A stretch of 24,285 nucleotides of DNA from Chara braunii (GCA_003427395.1 BFEA01000012.1:237585-261869), one strand, 5' to 3'; positions 7,671 through 17,516 are shown, counted from the stretch's first letter. Program-made: numbers and translations. The notes: generated by a model from the sequence alone, not told the origin.

Positions 7671-8539
7671 ATAGTTGGACGTTGTAGTATGTGGCAGCCG
7701 TCAAAGTCAAACCCCTTAACTTCTCTCCAGGCCTTAGATAATGGAGCTGGTCTCCAAGGCCATAAGAGACGATTGCCACCACAGGTATGAACCTGTGTAC
7801 CACCCACTCTCTCCAGGGTGCAGAAGAGGGTGTGGTTCTCAACCGCACTTGGCGGTTGTCCAACGTCGAGAGATTAACCCTCGAGGCGCATGTCAGCCGA
7901 CACTTGAGTGTCGAACGCGACCCTCGACATTAACGAGGATCGCTCGAGTATGGGTACTACATAGTACACCATCATTGAGACCGCTTGCGTACGCTTGCAT
8001 TGCGAGTCGATATGAGTTAGCCCTGCGTCCGCGCGGTTTTATATTCAGTCTCGCGCGTGACGCTTATCCGATTGCCGCATCGGAAACAGTGGTGTGCGTG
8101 TGGTGTGTGTGATGCGTCCTAGTCGACCGGCGATGAGTCGCGCTTGGGACCTCAGCCCCCCAAGATGACGGTTCGTGTGCAGGTCCGATTGAGGCGTAAT
8201 ACCGCACGTGCCCCGTATGCTACAGCGAACGAGAAACGCCCTCGGCTGGTCCACCTCTGCGATTGCAACTGATCAGCTTTCGTACTGTGGACTGGTAGCT
8301 CAACGGGGATACGCCTACCGAAGGGAGGTGACAGCTCCCGTAAGGTGGAGGTAAGTCGTGCCTCGCGTAGGCCCTATCCTGTCGTAGGGGCTCGCGAGAG
8401 GTATGGCTGGCGCACTCCGCCGGAGCGGCTTGCGGAAGCTCCATGTATATTCGCGACGAGGACTAAAACCAACTCCTGCGTGACGCGGCCGGGAGGGTCC
8501 CGCGCTGCCCTATGCGGTGCCGGACCGATGCGCTCGACA
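7671..8539 (+). repeat. Conserved 3' block of LTR-A
   Basis: This block aligns well with LTR-B 22988-23906. Shared runs include GTTGGACGTT, GAAGAGGGTGTGG, CGTCGAGAGATTA, CACTTGAGTGTCGAACG, TACTACATAGTAC, GCGAACGAGAAACGCCCTCG and the LTR end GACCGATGCGCTCGACA. Near 8320-8350 a hairpin (GGGAG/CTCCC within CTACC/GGTGG arms) directly precedes GGAG|GTAAGT. In B the arms are CCACCT/AGGTGG. In a retrotransposon this would be R/U5 and include the transcript 5' leader, so a structured leader with a splice donor is possible. Confidence 0.6.
8351..8356 (+). promoter_or_regulatory. Splice-donor-like GGAG|GTAAGT near the LTR 3' end
   Basis: GGTGGAG|GTAAGT matches the eukaryotic 5' splice-site consensus. 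It is kept in LTR-B as GGTGGAG|GTAAGC (GT at 23748), at nearly the same distance from the LTR end. It could splice an LTR-initiated transcript, but no acceptor is identified. Confidence 0.3.
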
Positions 8540-8541
8540 GG

Positions 8542-8560
8542 TGGCGCCGTTGCCGGGGAT
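8542..8560 (+). promoter_or_regulatory. Primer binding site for tRNA-Asp
   Basis: TGGCGCCGTTGCCGGGGAT is the complement of the 3' terminal region, including CCA, of plant cytosolic tRNA-Asp as I recall it. It lies two bases after the LTR end CGACA, the standard spacing. Known use of this primer by Athila/Calypso-type plant retrotransposons makes this the best single piece of evidence for a Ty3/gypsy-derived element transcribed on the + strand. The site also sits in a small hairpin CCGTT/AACGG. Confidence 0.85.
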
Positions 8561-9744
8561 AACGGTTGCCTGCCGTTGTCCCTGGTGGAACGAATCAGGG
8601 TATGAGAATGAGAGAACTAGGCAAAGTGGGAAGTTTTCTTTGGGCTTTTGTGGTTAATCGATTGATGGTATTGGATAGAGACCAAGTGGGGATTGATTAT
8701 GTGAGATGGTTGTGGCTAGTGCAGTAACGATGTCGCAAGGAGGATAAACGTTTTGACTATGCGATCACGTACTCCGACTAGCATAGTAGTAGATGGAGTT
8801 GATACCCTCTTCTGACTTTAAAAGTTGGTGAGTTTTTGGACGATGCCTTGTATGGTTGATACGGCTAAGGTGAGATGCAGTGGTATCAACATGGCTAAGT
8901 ATGATGGTTGTGGGAGTTGGCCCTGCAAGGGACCTATTATGGTCAGAAGAATTATCTGAGTGGTTATGAGAGCAACTGGGTACCTTTGCATTAGAGTGAG
9001 GCTGAGGATGTGTAAAGGGGCCTATTAAGTTGGAAGTCGTCGAGAGACTTCAAGGGGAGTTAGGCTAAGTATGGACTGAGAGCTTGGAGTCTGGGTTCTA
9101 AGCGGCTGTTCGGCCTTTATAGTCATGATAATGTGAGGTCTGCCCCGCGTGATGTGTTTGAATTAGGCATATAAGGCAGCAGATAGATGCAAGGAACACC
9201 GTGCTACGACCTCAATAGAAGAGACTACGTAACGTAGTAGGTCTGGATAGTACCCTCATTGCAAAAGAAATACAAGATCCTAGAGGCAGAAGGGATGATA
9301 GTGTAGGGACTAGAGCCTAGATTAGTTTGCTCAACCTTGAAAGGGCTACGAGTTGTAGTTGATGTTAGACCTTTGCTTGAACCTTTCCAGGCTTGGACCA
9401 TCCACTTGAATCTATGAGGTTGGTGCTAAGGACTTGAGGCTGTTATCTTCTAAAAGCAATTTTTCTGAGTTATATGTTGAACTCGTCCAGATATGCCAGA
9501 TTTAATGTAAGTAAGCCTGCCTAATATATGATTGTGTGAGATCTATGTGCTTGATGTTATATTTATTTCAATGACTATCCTTTTCAAGAATATTTATATG
9601 GGCTATTTATTTGAGGTATGTACTTGAATTTATTGATTTGAAAGGATCTATATGAGTGTCTCAAGTCCGTTTATTGATTTATGATTGTGTGTTAAGGTCT
9701 GTGCGTTTGGATTGTTCTTCAAAGAGAGGTAGAAGCATTGCGCA

Positions 9745-9767
9745 GAATCCACGTTTGATGTGGATTC
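9745..9767 (+). other. Perfect 8-bp hairpin GAATCCAC/GTGGATTC
   Basis: GAATCCAC and GTGGATTC enclose a 7-nt loop (9753-9759). It stands alone in otherwise unremarkable sequence of the internal region, just before a short open frame. Confidence 0.5.
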
Positions 9768-11633
9768 AGCGGTGAATGGAGTGACTACTTACACGTGCGA
9801 GTTGGTTTATGATCTGTGTCTAGACCAAAGATTCTTACCCCATGGCCAAGGACTAAGGAGCCTGGTCAATGTTGTTGAGGCTTATGCAAGCTCCCACGAT
9901 CCAGATGACAATTTTGTAGATTGGGATGAAGTTCGAGCTATAGCAGGCCGATAGAAGGATACCCTTATACCCTGCCAAGACTTGTGTATATGCATGGGCG
10001 TAAGAGTTAGAGTAGCAAGCTAACCGGCTGCATGAGTTTTATCCCGTACTTTGGTCAGCAAGGGAACTTCATCCCAATCTACGGAGAGGGTTTCGTAAAA
10101 ATGGTCCGGTAAGACAACCCGAGTTGCAGGCGGAAGGAACCCCAATAGAACAGTTGTATATGTGGGGTATGTTAAGACCGTCTCGAATCAAGTTATTGGA
10201 ATGTCTCCTGCGGCTAGAGTAAGGAGTGGTTTTAAGGACGTTATTACGAAATGCAAAGTCTATTCCACAGGTCTTATCGTTGAGAGGAGAAGGGATGAGA
10301 CTTACTTCCTGTCTAGGTCAAGGGGGTTGTACATATGTGAGAGGTATAAGAGGCTTAGGAGTAGACCTCGGCGTGTGTGAGGTAGACTCTCTAACCTATG
10401 AATGTAGTATGTGAGACTTGTATATGACTGATTCGGTGTGTTGCTTGGTTACTTAGATATGTCTTGCATTACTTAGATCCCTCCGATTTGAGGGATGCGG
10501 TTACGCCCTTTTTTTTTTTTTTTTTTCCTGCAACACTCGTCAGTGCTAGCGGTCCTGATTAAGACTTTTTCAGTTTTAGCTCTGGTCAGGGAGACCTTGA
10601 TTCTTGTGTGATACTCGTGCCAGTTTGAGTTGAGATTGTTCGACTCTATGTGCATATATGTAATTCAAGACCATATTGGTTAGCTTTTGAGTTGGGATAC
10701 TATACCCCTGAGTGTATGGTGAGTCAAGATTTTATCTAAAGACTATTCCCCTGTATATGACGATCACAATCACTCTCACATGTGTGGTTTTATCCTGATG
10801 TATGATGACTTTGTGTGAGAGATGTATAGGAAACATCTCGTGTATTGTGTATTTTGTGAATGTGAATGGATGTGAACTGTTTACTCTTCGGTATACTCGT
10901 GCGGTCTTCCCACGGGCGGATGATAGGGTCAAGTATAAGGAGAGGGAGTGCAATATGTTTTGTGAAAGTTATGAGGATCCTGAGAGATTTGTGAGTCTTT
11001 GAGACTCAGATGCGTACCCTGTCGAATGTTTCTTGTTGAGTTGTGGTAAGGACCCATAAGTTGGTCTTTCGGTTTGAGTGGTTTTATGGTTGAGACGCCT
11101 TCAAGTGGGAAGGTGGTCTTGTGCTTAGTGGAAGACTCATCGTCAAGGAGGGAAGATGTTTTAATGAAAGGTCGCATGAGAATTCATCCTAAACAGAGAA
11201 GGGATGACTAGGAGACCTATTGAGTGAAACCTCCTTCATATGAAAGGTGGTTAATAAATTTAATGGCATGGTAAGTGGATTGCTTAATGATAAAGTCTGA
11301 CGAGAAGGAGCACGTTTTGTTTGGCCATTGGTGGAATTTTGGAGGTCGCAAAAAGTGATTTATTTGAGAGGTGTCACTAAGAGGTGTCTTTCTTGCTCCG
11401 ATCAAGTAGGGAAGTTATGGCCTTGTGAATCTGGAGGTGATTTTGTTTTGTGAAAGTGGAGAGGTTGCCGTGATTCTCTGTGTTGTCCCACAGAGGACTG
11501 ATAAATACCTTTTATGTGTGACAGACTTTTGCGTAGTCCCGCAGTAGGCCTGTATTGTTGCGGCACACCGTCCAACCACTTGTGCTAATCTTGGGGCATT
11601 TATGAGCGACCCAGCTAGGGGTATAACTGGCAT

Positions 11634-11655
11634 CACTGAGGCGCAACCCTCAGTG
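11634..11655 (+). other. Perfect 8-bp hairpin CACTGAGG/CCTCAGTG
   Basis: CACTGAGG (11634-11641) and CCTCAGTG (11648-11655) enclose CGCAAC. It lies in a GC-richer part of the internal region (11450-11950) with several other short inverted repeats. Confidence 0.5.
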
Positions 11656-11875
11656 TTGGCTGCTGATCGGCGCAACCTAACAGCGGGCCCACGTCTCGCC
11701 AGAAGGGGTAAAGACTTAAAGGGGTGTGGCCACCCAAGAGGGTTTTACCTGCCGCGGGATGGCGTGGGATAAGAGTCGAATCTTTTGGAGTCCTAATTGA
11801 ATGCTTACCATGAGAAAAAGCCTATTGTGGCACAACCTGTGAGGGCACTACCGCTAAGATAACAAACGCGGTGGG

Positions 11876-11907
11876 CCGTAGATCTGGCACGATCACCCAG
11901 ACTACGG
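11876..11907 (+). other. Bulged 11-bp hairpin CCGTAG-TCTGG/CCAGA-CTACGG
   Basis: CCGTAG (11876-11881), one bulged A, then TCTGG (11883-11887) pairs with CCAGA (11897-11901) and CTACGG (11902-11907). A direct repeat CGGTGGGCC overlaps both sides (about 11869 and 11905). Confidence 0.45.
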
Positions 11908-11970
11908 TGGGCCAAGATGCAGACCTAGGCTTCATGTACTAGACTGCAGGAGGCATGTTAAGATAAGATG

Positions 11971-11989
11971 TATATATATATATATATAT
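11971..11989. repeat. (TA)n microsatellite
   Basis: Nineteen bases of alternating T and A within the internal region. Confidence 0.9.
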
Positions 11990-12384
11990 GTTTGATTGTG
12001 AGAATCATTGGAGGGAAGTGAGAGTGCCTTCTAAGGTCTCGGTTAGGGCCCGCGTCCTTGGTTATGGCCCTGCTCGCAGGGTAGAGACTGAGGACACTTA
12101 ACGAGAAGTCGGCGTTTGTCTAGGACGAAGGGGTGAGGACAATTGAGAAGGGCCGCTGAGACTTATGCTGTAGTACATACATCCACTACACCTGTGTCCT
12201 AGTGTCAAGACAATGGAGACCTAGGTTAGAATCCTAGCAGCATATATGGGCTTGGATTGTTGGAGGCCTCAACCCTGAGTCTGTCGGCTAATCGGATTGG
12301 TTCCTTTCTCGACAGCATCTGGAGTTTTGGATGGGTTTATAGCTTTTTTATCATGCGAACGTCGCTTAATATGGTCCGGTAGGC

Positions 12385-13543
12385 TGTCGGTGCGAATACC
12401 CTTACAAGGGTATCCGCCCTGTTTTTTGCAAGTAACAGAAAGTGGTTTGGTTTAAAGTTTAAGTACTCCGCGCGAAGCGCGGCTGTGTCTGTGGTTTACG
12501 CTGATTGAATGGTTGACTAGGGCAGAAAGTGTGTGGGCGCGCAGATTGAAGGCGCGCGTGATCTTTGTTATTTTTGATGACTGTGAAAACCGGCGTGATC
12601 GTTGGCTAGATTTTATTATCTGACTAATCTAGGATTAAACAGATGTTGTCTCCTGACTAGTGCGCTTGTCTATGGCTCGTGCGTACGTACAGGGGACGAC
12701 ATCAACAACAGTGTGGTTTTTGTAAATGTTTCGGTTGACCTGCGCGTCGCGCAATATTAGTTTATTTAGGTGTCCGTTAAAGTTAGAATCAACCTTGGGC
12801 CTATCACTATTGGTTATAACGTTGGACTTTCATCAGACAGATTCAGGGATCGAGACCGAGCGGCGACGATGTGGGAGTATTGGAGCAGTGCGAAGGGGCC
12901 GAGGGGATGAGGGTCCGACAGGGCTACCCCTTTTGGTTTTGTCGCCGGCGACGTCAGAACGGTGTTAGCATTTCCTTTTTTCTCGTTCGTCATATTCTGA
13001 CGATTAAAAGTTTATAAATATTCTTTTTATTATTTATTGTTGTGTTATTATTATTACACCAGTGCTCTTGACTCTAGCGCGACGTTGGATTTGGAAATCG
13101 TCGGAACGGTCGAGGACCTTGAGCGCACGCCTCTTTTCGTTGACCCATGGGCTCCTTGCATGTCCGGGGTGCTGGCGAAACTTCTCTATCATGTCGTCAT
13201 TGAAAACGTGAACCGAGGAGTCCAACGTGCATGCGAGCAGTTGGGTGTTTGAACCCACGAAGTGGAAGAAAACTGAATTGCGGCGGTTGCTACAAGTGCA
13301 CCGGCGGCAAGCCGCGATCTGTCGTGAGAAGTTTGAGTGTGGGTATACCGTCGGGACCCGTAAAGTGGTGGACCGTGCCCGGGCACGGTGGCTTGAAAAT
13401 GGTCCGGGGCGTTGTTGGGAGGTCGCAACGACATCTCGGCAAACTGCGGATCGTGGGGAACTCCGTCTTTTTCAGTCTTCAAAGTTCTCATTTGAATATT
13501 AGCTACCACCAGGGTCCGCGTTGTCGGGCCCCCAATAAGTCTA
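12385..13543 (+). mobile_element. LTR-C: truncated 5' part of the LTR
   Basis: This segment starts TGTCGGTGCGAATACCC exactly as LTR-A and stays alignable for about 1.16 kb, up to CCCCCAATAAGTCTACG. It then switches abruptly to G-rich satellite. Identity to LTR-A is roughly 94% by eye, with a few small indels (extra TCTGTG near 12484). It is the right distance and orientation to be the 3' LTR of the LTR-A element, but the missing polypurine tract leaves open an independent truncated insertion. The break lies about 220 bases before an assembly gap, so a misjoin is possible. Short frames shared with LTR-A here show mostly amino-acid-changing differences and are not coding. Confidence 0.75.
12797..12861 (+). 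promoter_or_regulatory. tRNA-Glu-like module in LTR-C
   Basis: Homologous to 1949-2011 and closer to tRNA-Glu at one point (TATTGGTTATAACG against TATTGCTTATAACG). The anticodon-loop phrase CTTTCA and B-box-like GGGATCGAGACC are kept. T6 follows at 12976-12981. Confidence 0.5.
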
Positions 13544-14594
13544 CGATTGGGGGGGCGGGGGGAGGTCGGAGGGGGGGATCGGGGGAAGGAGGAAGAGGTT
13601 CGGAAGGGGGCGAGGAATCGAAATGGGGGGGACAGGGAGGTTCGGTAGGGGAGGGAGGGGGGGGAGGGGTTGGGATCGCAAAGGGAGGGATACCCTTAGG
13701 GGGAACAGGATTCGGCAATGGGGGGGAGGAAGATCGGAGAGAGGGGCATCACTGCAACATTTCTNNNNNNNNNNNNNNNNNNNNNNNNNNNNNNNNNNNN
13801 NNNNNNNNNNNNNNNNNNNNNNNNNNNNNNNNNNNNNNNNNNNNNGAGGTTCGGTAGGGGAGGGAGGAAACAACATCACACAAACAGGCTCAATTGTGTT
13901 CGGGATCACAACGGAGGAGGGATAAGAGTCGAGATTGGAGGGAGGAGGGGAGGTCGGGATTGGGGGAAGGAGGGGGAGGTTCGGAAGAGAGAGGGGGGAG
14001 GGAGGAGACGATTGGGATCGTAAGTTTGCTTTGGCAGTCGGGATTTCAGAAACTCGCGATGGGGATACGAATAGAGATTGGGGGGAGGAGGGGAGGGGTC
14101 GGGATCACAACGAAGGGGGGATAGGAATGGAGATTAGAGGGAGGACGGGAGGGGTCGGGATCGTGGACGCGAGTCGAGATTGGGGGAAGGAGGGGGAGGT
14201 TCGGACGGGGTCGGGATTGGGGGAAGGAGGGGAAGGTTCGGAAAAGAGGGGGGGTGGGGAGGATCGGGATTGCAAGGGATGGACTCATGGAAGGGAGCCG
14301 CGATTGGGGGAGGAGAGCGATCAAGATTGGGGAGAGGGGGAGGTTGGGTCGGGGAGGGATTGCAACGGAGGGGGGCATAGGAATCGAGATTGGGGGCGCG
14401 GCAGGAGGTCAGAGGGGGGGATTGGAGGAAGGAGGAAGAGATTCAAAAGGGGGCAAGGAATCGAAATGGGGGGGAGGGGGAGGGATGGATACATGGAGGG
14501 GAGTCGGGATTGGGGGAGGAGAGGGATCAAGATCGGAGGGAGGGGAAGGTTCCGTCGGGGAGGGGAGGAGTCGGGATCGCAAGAGATGAAACGT
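13544..14594. repeat. G-rich satellite between LTR-C and LTR-B, with gap
   Basis: Degenerate units of about 45-60 bases, for example GTCGGGATTGGGGGAAGG followed by AGGGGGAGGTTCGG, form a strongly purine-skewed + strand with many G4-capable runs. An assembly gap of 81 N lies at 13765-13845. Positions 13856-13920 repeat the phrases of 24110-24150 (AACATCACACAAAC, CTCAATTGTGTTC) and of the window start. Long open frames on both strands (up to about 220 codons, rich in Gly/Arg/Glu or Pro/Ser) are composition artefacts. Confidence 0.75.
13765..13845. other. Assembly gap (81 N)
   Basis: Unresolved bases inside the G-rich satellite. Repeat number and continuity across it are uncertain. Confidence 0.99.
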
Positions 14595-14703
14595 TGACGG
14601 CCCGAATACCCTTACAAGGGTATTTGGGCACATTTTTGCAGCTTACAGGAAGAGCGCGCCTGACGATATCTGAGGGCGCGTCCCATTTGTGTTGATTAGA
14701 GAG

Positions 14704-14731
14704 TGTGTGGGCGTGCACTTTGTGGGCACGC
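14704..14731 (+). other. Covarying hairpin GCGTGC/GCACGC (LTR-B)
   Basis: In LTR-B, GTGTGTGGGCGTGCACTTTG..GGGCACGCGT carries the stem GCGTGC/GCACGC. The homologous stretch of LTR-A (about 1681-1710) and LTR-C reads GCGCGC/GCGCGC. A T-A pair is thus exchanged for a C-G pair by changes on both arms, with different loop sequence. Confidence 0.55.
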
Positions 14732-15228
14732 GTTGGCCTGGCCGAGTCTGGGTCGAGGGAGACATGAGACGTCGGTGGGACGAACGAGTGCCACGTTAGA
14801 GTCTCTGCGGTGGTCGCAACCTCGCACGCACAGGCAAGATCTCGGACGGCGTAGAGTTGGCTTGGTAGGACTATAACCAAAGGAGGACGCCGCCCGACTT
14901 ATTGAAAACTGGCAGTTTCGGGGCCATACCGTGCAAAGTTTGTAGGCGCCAGGTTGACCTTGCACTATCGAATGTAGGAGCTGCCAGTGAGGCCGAGTAG
15001 GAGTGGCACAGCTAGAGCACGAGCCGGGGGTTCTTAGGCAACGGCGCTAGGGGCGGGCTATGAGAGGCTCGACACACCGCCATGCCGTGGTGGAACGGGC
15101 GTGCGTGGTGGACCGCGCGGAGCCTTGCCACTAGAAAGCCGCGGCCGTACGGAGCAAAGGACGCACGCCGTGAGGTAGGAAAGCTGCCTGGGGTACTGGC
15201 CCAAGCAGGCCGCCACTACACTTTATAG

Positions 15229-15276
15229 GGAGGGTTGCGCCTGCTGTACCCAGGAGGGTTGCGCCTGCTGTACCCA
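15229..15276. repeat. Perfect 24-bp tandem duplication
   Basis: The 24-bp unit GGAGGGTTGCGCCTGC..TGTACCCA occurs twice head to tail (15229-15252, 15253-15276), immediately upstream of the tRNA-like module of LTR-B. It duplicates a possible Pol III upstream region. Confidence 0.9.
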
Positions 15277-15280
15277 GGCT

Positions 15281-15343
15281 TGGGCTTAGCCGTATTGGTT
15301 ACAGTGCCAGACTCTCACCAAGCGGATCCCGGGATCGAGGCCA
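15281..15343 (+). promoter_or_regulatory. tRNA-Glu-like Pol III module in LTR-B
   Basis: This is the best tRNA match of the three copies: TTAGCCGTATTGGTTACAG, then CAGACTCTCACC (Glu anticodon CTC context), then GATCCCGGGATCGAGGCC as T-arm/B-box. Compared with plant tRNA-Glu it keeps TTGGTTA, CTCTCACC and CCCGGG-TC-AG-CC. It carries a different Glu anticodon (CTC) from LTR-A (TTC), which hints at separate tRNA-derived histories or drift. It lacks the acceptor stem. Confidence 0.55.
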
Positions 15344-15458
15344 GCAGCCAGCAGCGGAGCAGCAGAGGAGCAGCGCTTTGGAGTAAGCCGAGGGGTTGAG
15401 GGTCCCGCGGGACTATCCCCCTTGGTTTTGCTGAGGGGAGTCAGCCGCGGGCCAGTGA

Positions 15459-15506
15459 GAGAGGACCAAGCACCAACGGTCCTCTCCCCCCACTCGGTTT
15501 TTTTTT
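15459..15506 (+). terminator. 9-bp hairpin followed by T8 (LTR-B Pol III-type end)
   Basis: GAGAGGACC (15459-15467) pairs perfectly with GGTCCTCTC (15478-15486) around a 10-nt loop. T8 follows at 15499-15506. Together with the tRNA-like module this would delimit a transcript of roughly 225 nt. Confidence 0.4.
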
Positions 15507-15984
15507 CTATCTTTAAAGTTTTTAAATTTATATTCTTATTTTTTTTTATTTTTATTGTTACTTGTTTTTTTTTGGAACAAGGTCCGGTGCCGGTGCCGGG
15601 ACCTGCAAGGCAGCCCAGCAGCATTGTTCAGTGGATACGCCCACGAACTGCTGCCTGGATGCAGTCCTTCGGGACACCCGTTACAGCTGGGGCATAGGCA
15701 GGGAAGCATAGGGCAGCCCGGCTCCTACTTAAGGCAGCAGACCCGATGATAGCGGGTCGCTGCTTACCCGCCGCTACTAGGAGCGATGCCGGGCTGCTGG
15801 GTGCGCTAGTTGCTCAGTGCGGGGCGCGGGCCTGTCGGTGGAGGCAGGAGGGTGGTGAGCCACGGTGAGGTGAGGGGCTAGAGGGGGCGAGGCTGATGGC
15901 AGCAGCATGGCGGCAGTGAAATGTAGCCCGTGGCTGGTATAACAGCGAATGCACCTGGTCACGGTTTTGCACCAGGTACCTCCG

Positions 15985-16032
15985 GAGAGAGAGAGAGAGA
16001 GAGAGGAAGAGAGAGAGAGAGAGGGAGAGGAA
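15985..16032. repeat. Interrupted (GA)n microsatellite
   Basis: GA/GAGGAAGA-type repeat, the likely counterpart of the pure AG tract in LTR-A. Confidence 0.9.
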
Positions 16033-16138
16033 GGACGAGGCAAGAAGAACCTGGGCGCTGTTGTGCGCCAGCAACTGTCGAAAGAAAGCACGCGGAGGTG
16101 GCGATGGGGAGGAGAGCTCGAAGGAAAAATCGAGTAGC

Positions 16139-16157
16139 TCGGTCGTTTCTCGACCGA
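16139..16157 (+). other. Hairpin TCGGTCG/CGACCGA of the 180-nt-type unit (LTR-B)
   Basis: A perfect 7-bp stem (16139-16145/16151-16157) with loop TTTCT. It precedes GAGGTTTTGATGGCAGGCGAA (16183 onward), as in the three LTR-A units, but the stem sequence is different again. Confidence 0.55.
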
Positions 16158-16864
16158 TTCTTGTGAACTAAGACACGTTTATGAGGTTTTGATGGCAGGC
16201 GAATCCAATGGTGAAGCCGGATCTTGAAGATGGTGGGTGTTTTTTTTGCTATAGGGGTTAGGTGCTGCGTGAGAGGTGTACCTTCCCAGCTTTCGGGGCG
16301 GATTCATTCTCGTTGTTGCACATATTATTTTGAGTGAAAAGGCGGGCTGCAAGTCGTGCCGTCGTCGTGGATTGATTGCCGGTCATCTCGGGCGTGGAAG
16401 CGTTGCTCTTTCCTCGTTGCTCGCTGCCCATCATCCCACCAGCAGGGGTCCTTCCCCTCGTAATCATGGCAATTTGATTCTACATGGTAGCCGTGGCCAT
16501 CCCCCCCATGGTAGTGGCTCTTGCCTGAAGGTCGCCTACGCTGCAGGATCCGACATCACGGGAGTCGCTTGTTAGTCATAGTGACGAGGTGGTGCGCTCT
16601 CTACAGTTACACACCCTCATAGAAGAGGGTAAGGACGAATGAACCTGGCCAAAGTATCGACCAGGAGCCTTGGGTGAGAGACGGGAGACAGAGGACAGGG
16701 AAGGGAGTGAGTGTAACTTACCATGTATCAGCAGGAGACCCTTTTGTACCCAAGCCAGCATACTTAGTCACATTCTGGCGAGAGATTTACTTTTAGTGTT
16801 GTTTTTTGTATATATATATTGGAAGTTGTTGCCCGTGACAAGCTATGGTTGCAGATTGTGAGCC

Positions 16865-16888
16865 GCAACCGCAGGCTACTGCGGTTGC
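16865..16888 (+). other. Perfect 9-bp hairpin GCAACCGCA/TGCGGTTGC
   Basis: GCAACCGCA (16865-16873) and TGCGGTTGC (16880-16888) enclose GGCTAC. It is the longest perfect stem in the LTR-B-specific segment. Confidence 0.55.
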
Positions 16889-17044
16889 CTAAGCTTACGA
16901 AGGACGATGGCAATAACGGGGCTCTGATCGAGAGTAGTTGCCCATAGGGCTGGCCGTGTTCGGGGGAAGGGTGTAGCTGCTGCAGCCAACAGCCGAACGG
17001 ATTGTGATTGCCTGACAAGGTGTTGCTGTGTTAGCAAGGCAGCT

Positions 17045-17122
17045 GCAGCTGTTCCTAGGAGGGCCGGAGACTGACACTACACAGCAGCTGTTCCTACGAG
17101 GGCCTGAGACTGACACTGGGGG
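17045..17122. repeat. Imperfect 39-bp tandem duplication
   Basis: GCAGCTGTTCCTAGGAGGGC.. (17045-17083) is repeated with few changes at 17084-17122 (GCAGCTGTTCCTACGAGGGC..). Confidence 0.8.
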
Positions 17123-17516
17123 CTGTGTGGTCTGGGCCAGGTCGTTGGTAAGGCTAGGTGTATCGATAGGGTGTTGCTATTTGTGAGGAGATGAGTGGAG
17201 TAGGAGGAGCCGAAGCGACAAGGCTACGGGCTGGCACGGTACGCGAGTAGGTGGGAGAGAAGTTGAAGGGAGAGAGAGTAACACTTACCAGGACTCGGTG
17301 ACAGCCTACAGAAGTGGCAGTTGCAGGTTGCTGCTGATGCTGCCCAAGAGCGGACTGTAGTTGAGCCCTTGGGATCTCCTGATGCTCAGGCAGCATAGTA
17401 TCTGTGCCTCAGTCTGCCTTTTCAACAACTACGGACCGGCGGATTGCTGTGCCCTTTTTTTTCCTGCACGTGACTCACTGGGGATTGCTAGGGCTGCTGC
17501 CACACCACTGATGGGG

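Larger units (their letters stand above)
1543..8539 (+). mobile_element. LTR-A: giant 7.0-kb long terminal repeat
   Basis: The unit starts TGTCGG and ends CTCGACA, giving a 5-bp terminal inverted repeat TGTCG/CGACA with canonical TG..CA ends. Two bases downstream is a tRNA-Asp primer binding site, so this is a 5' LTR in + orientation. The start is shared with LTR-C (12385) and LTR-B (14595), and the end with LTR-B (23906). Modules in order: terminal hairpin (1554-1571), tRNA-Glu-like Pol III box (1949-2011), GC-rich stretch (2684-3300), three ~180-nt tandem units (3309-3760), (AG)39, a poorly conserved stretch (4323-5160), a conserved block (5169-5400), the hairpin array (5653-6264), structured motif II copies (6560-7010), a 41-nt identical block (7206-7246) and a conserved 3' block (7671-8539). 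No coding frame survives scrutiny. Plant LTRs are commonly a few hundred bases to ~2 kb, with Ogre-type LTRs reaching several kb, so 7 kb is extreme. The lineage within Ty3/gypsy cannot be set without pol. Confidence 0.72.
8561..12384 (+). mobile_element. Non-coding internal region of the LTR element
   Basis: About 3.8 kb lies between the primer site and the start of LTR-C. No gag, protease, reverse transcriptase, RNase H or integrase motif is visible, and the longest frames (64-91 codons) look random. The 64-codon frame at 9760-9954 has no recognisable domain. Perfect hairpins are scattered through it (separate entries). A polypurine tract expected just upstream of a 3' LTR is not seen before 12385. 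The region may be the internal part of a LARD-like non-autonomous element or decayed sequence. Confidence 0.5.

Noticed and set aside
8296-8307. Pol III A-box near the LTR 3' end (TAGCTCAACGGG; TAGCTCGGCAGG near 23693 in LTR-B)
   Set aside because: Both match the A-box consensus well, but I find no B-box downstream in either copy, so chance or another role is more likely.
9760-9954. A 64-codon ATG frame in the internal region as a possible gag remnant
   Set aside because: No zinc knuckle or other gag feature is visible and neighbouring sequence is closed in all frames.
13935-14597. Long Gly/Arg/Glu-rich frames in the G-rich satellite (up to 220 codons) and Pro/Ser-rich frames opposite
   Set aside because: They follow from purine-only composition lacking stop codons, are out of phase between repeat units and have no recognisable domain.
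15281-15343. A functional tRNA-Glu gene
   Set aside because: D, anticodon and T-arm similarity is clear, but no acceptor stem closes around it.
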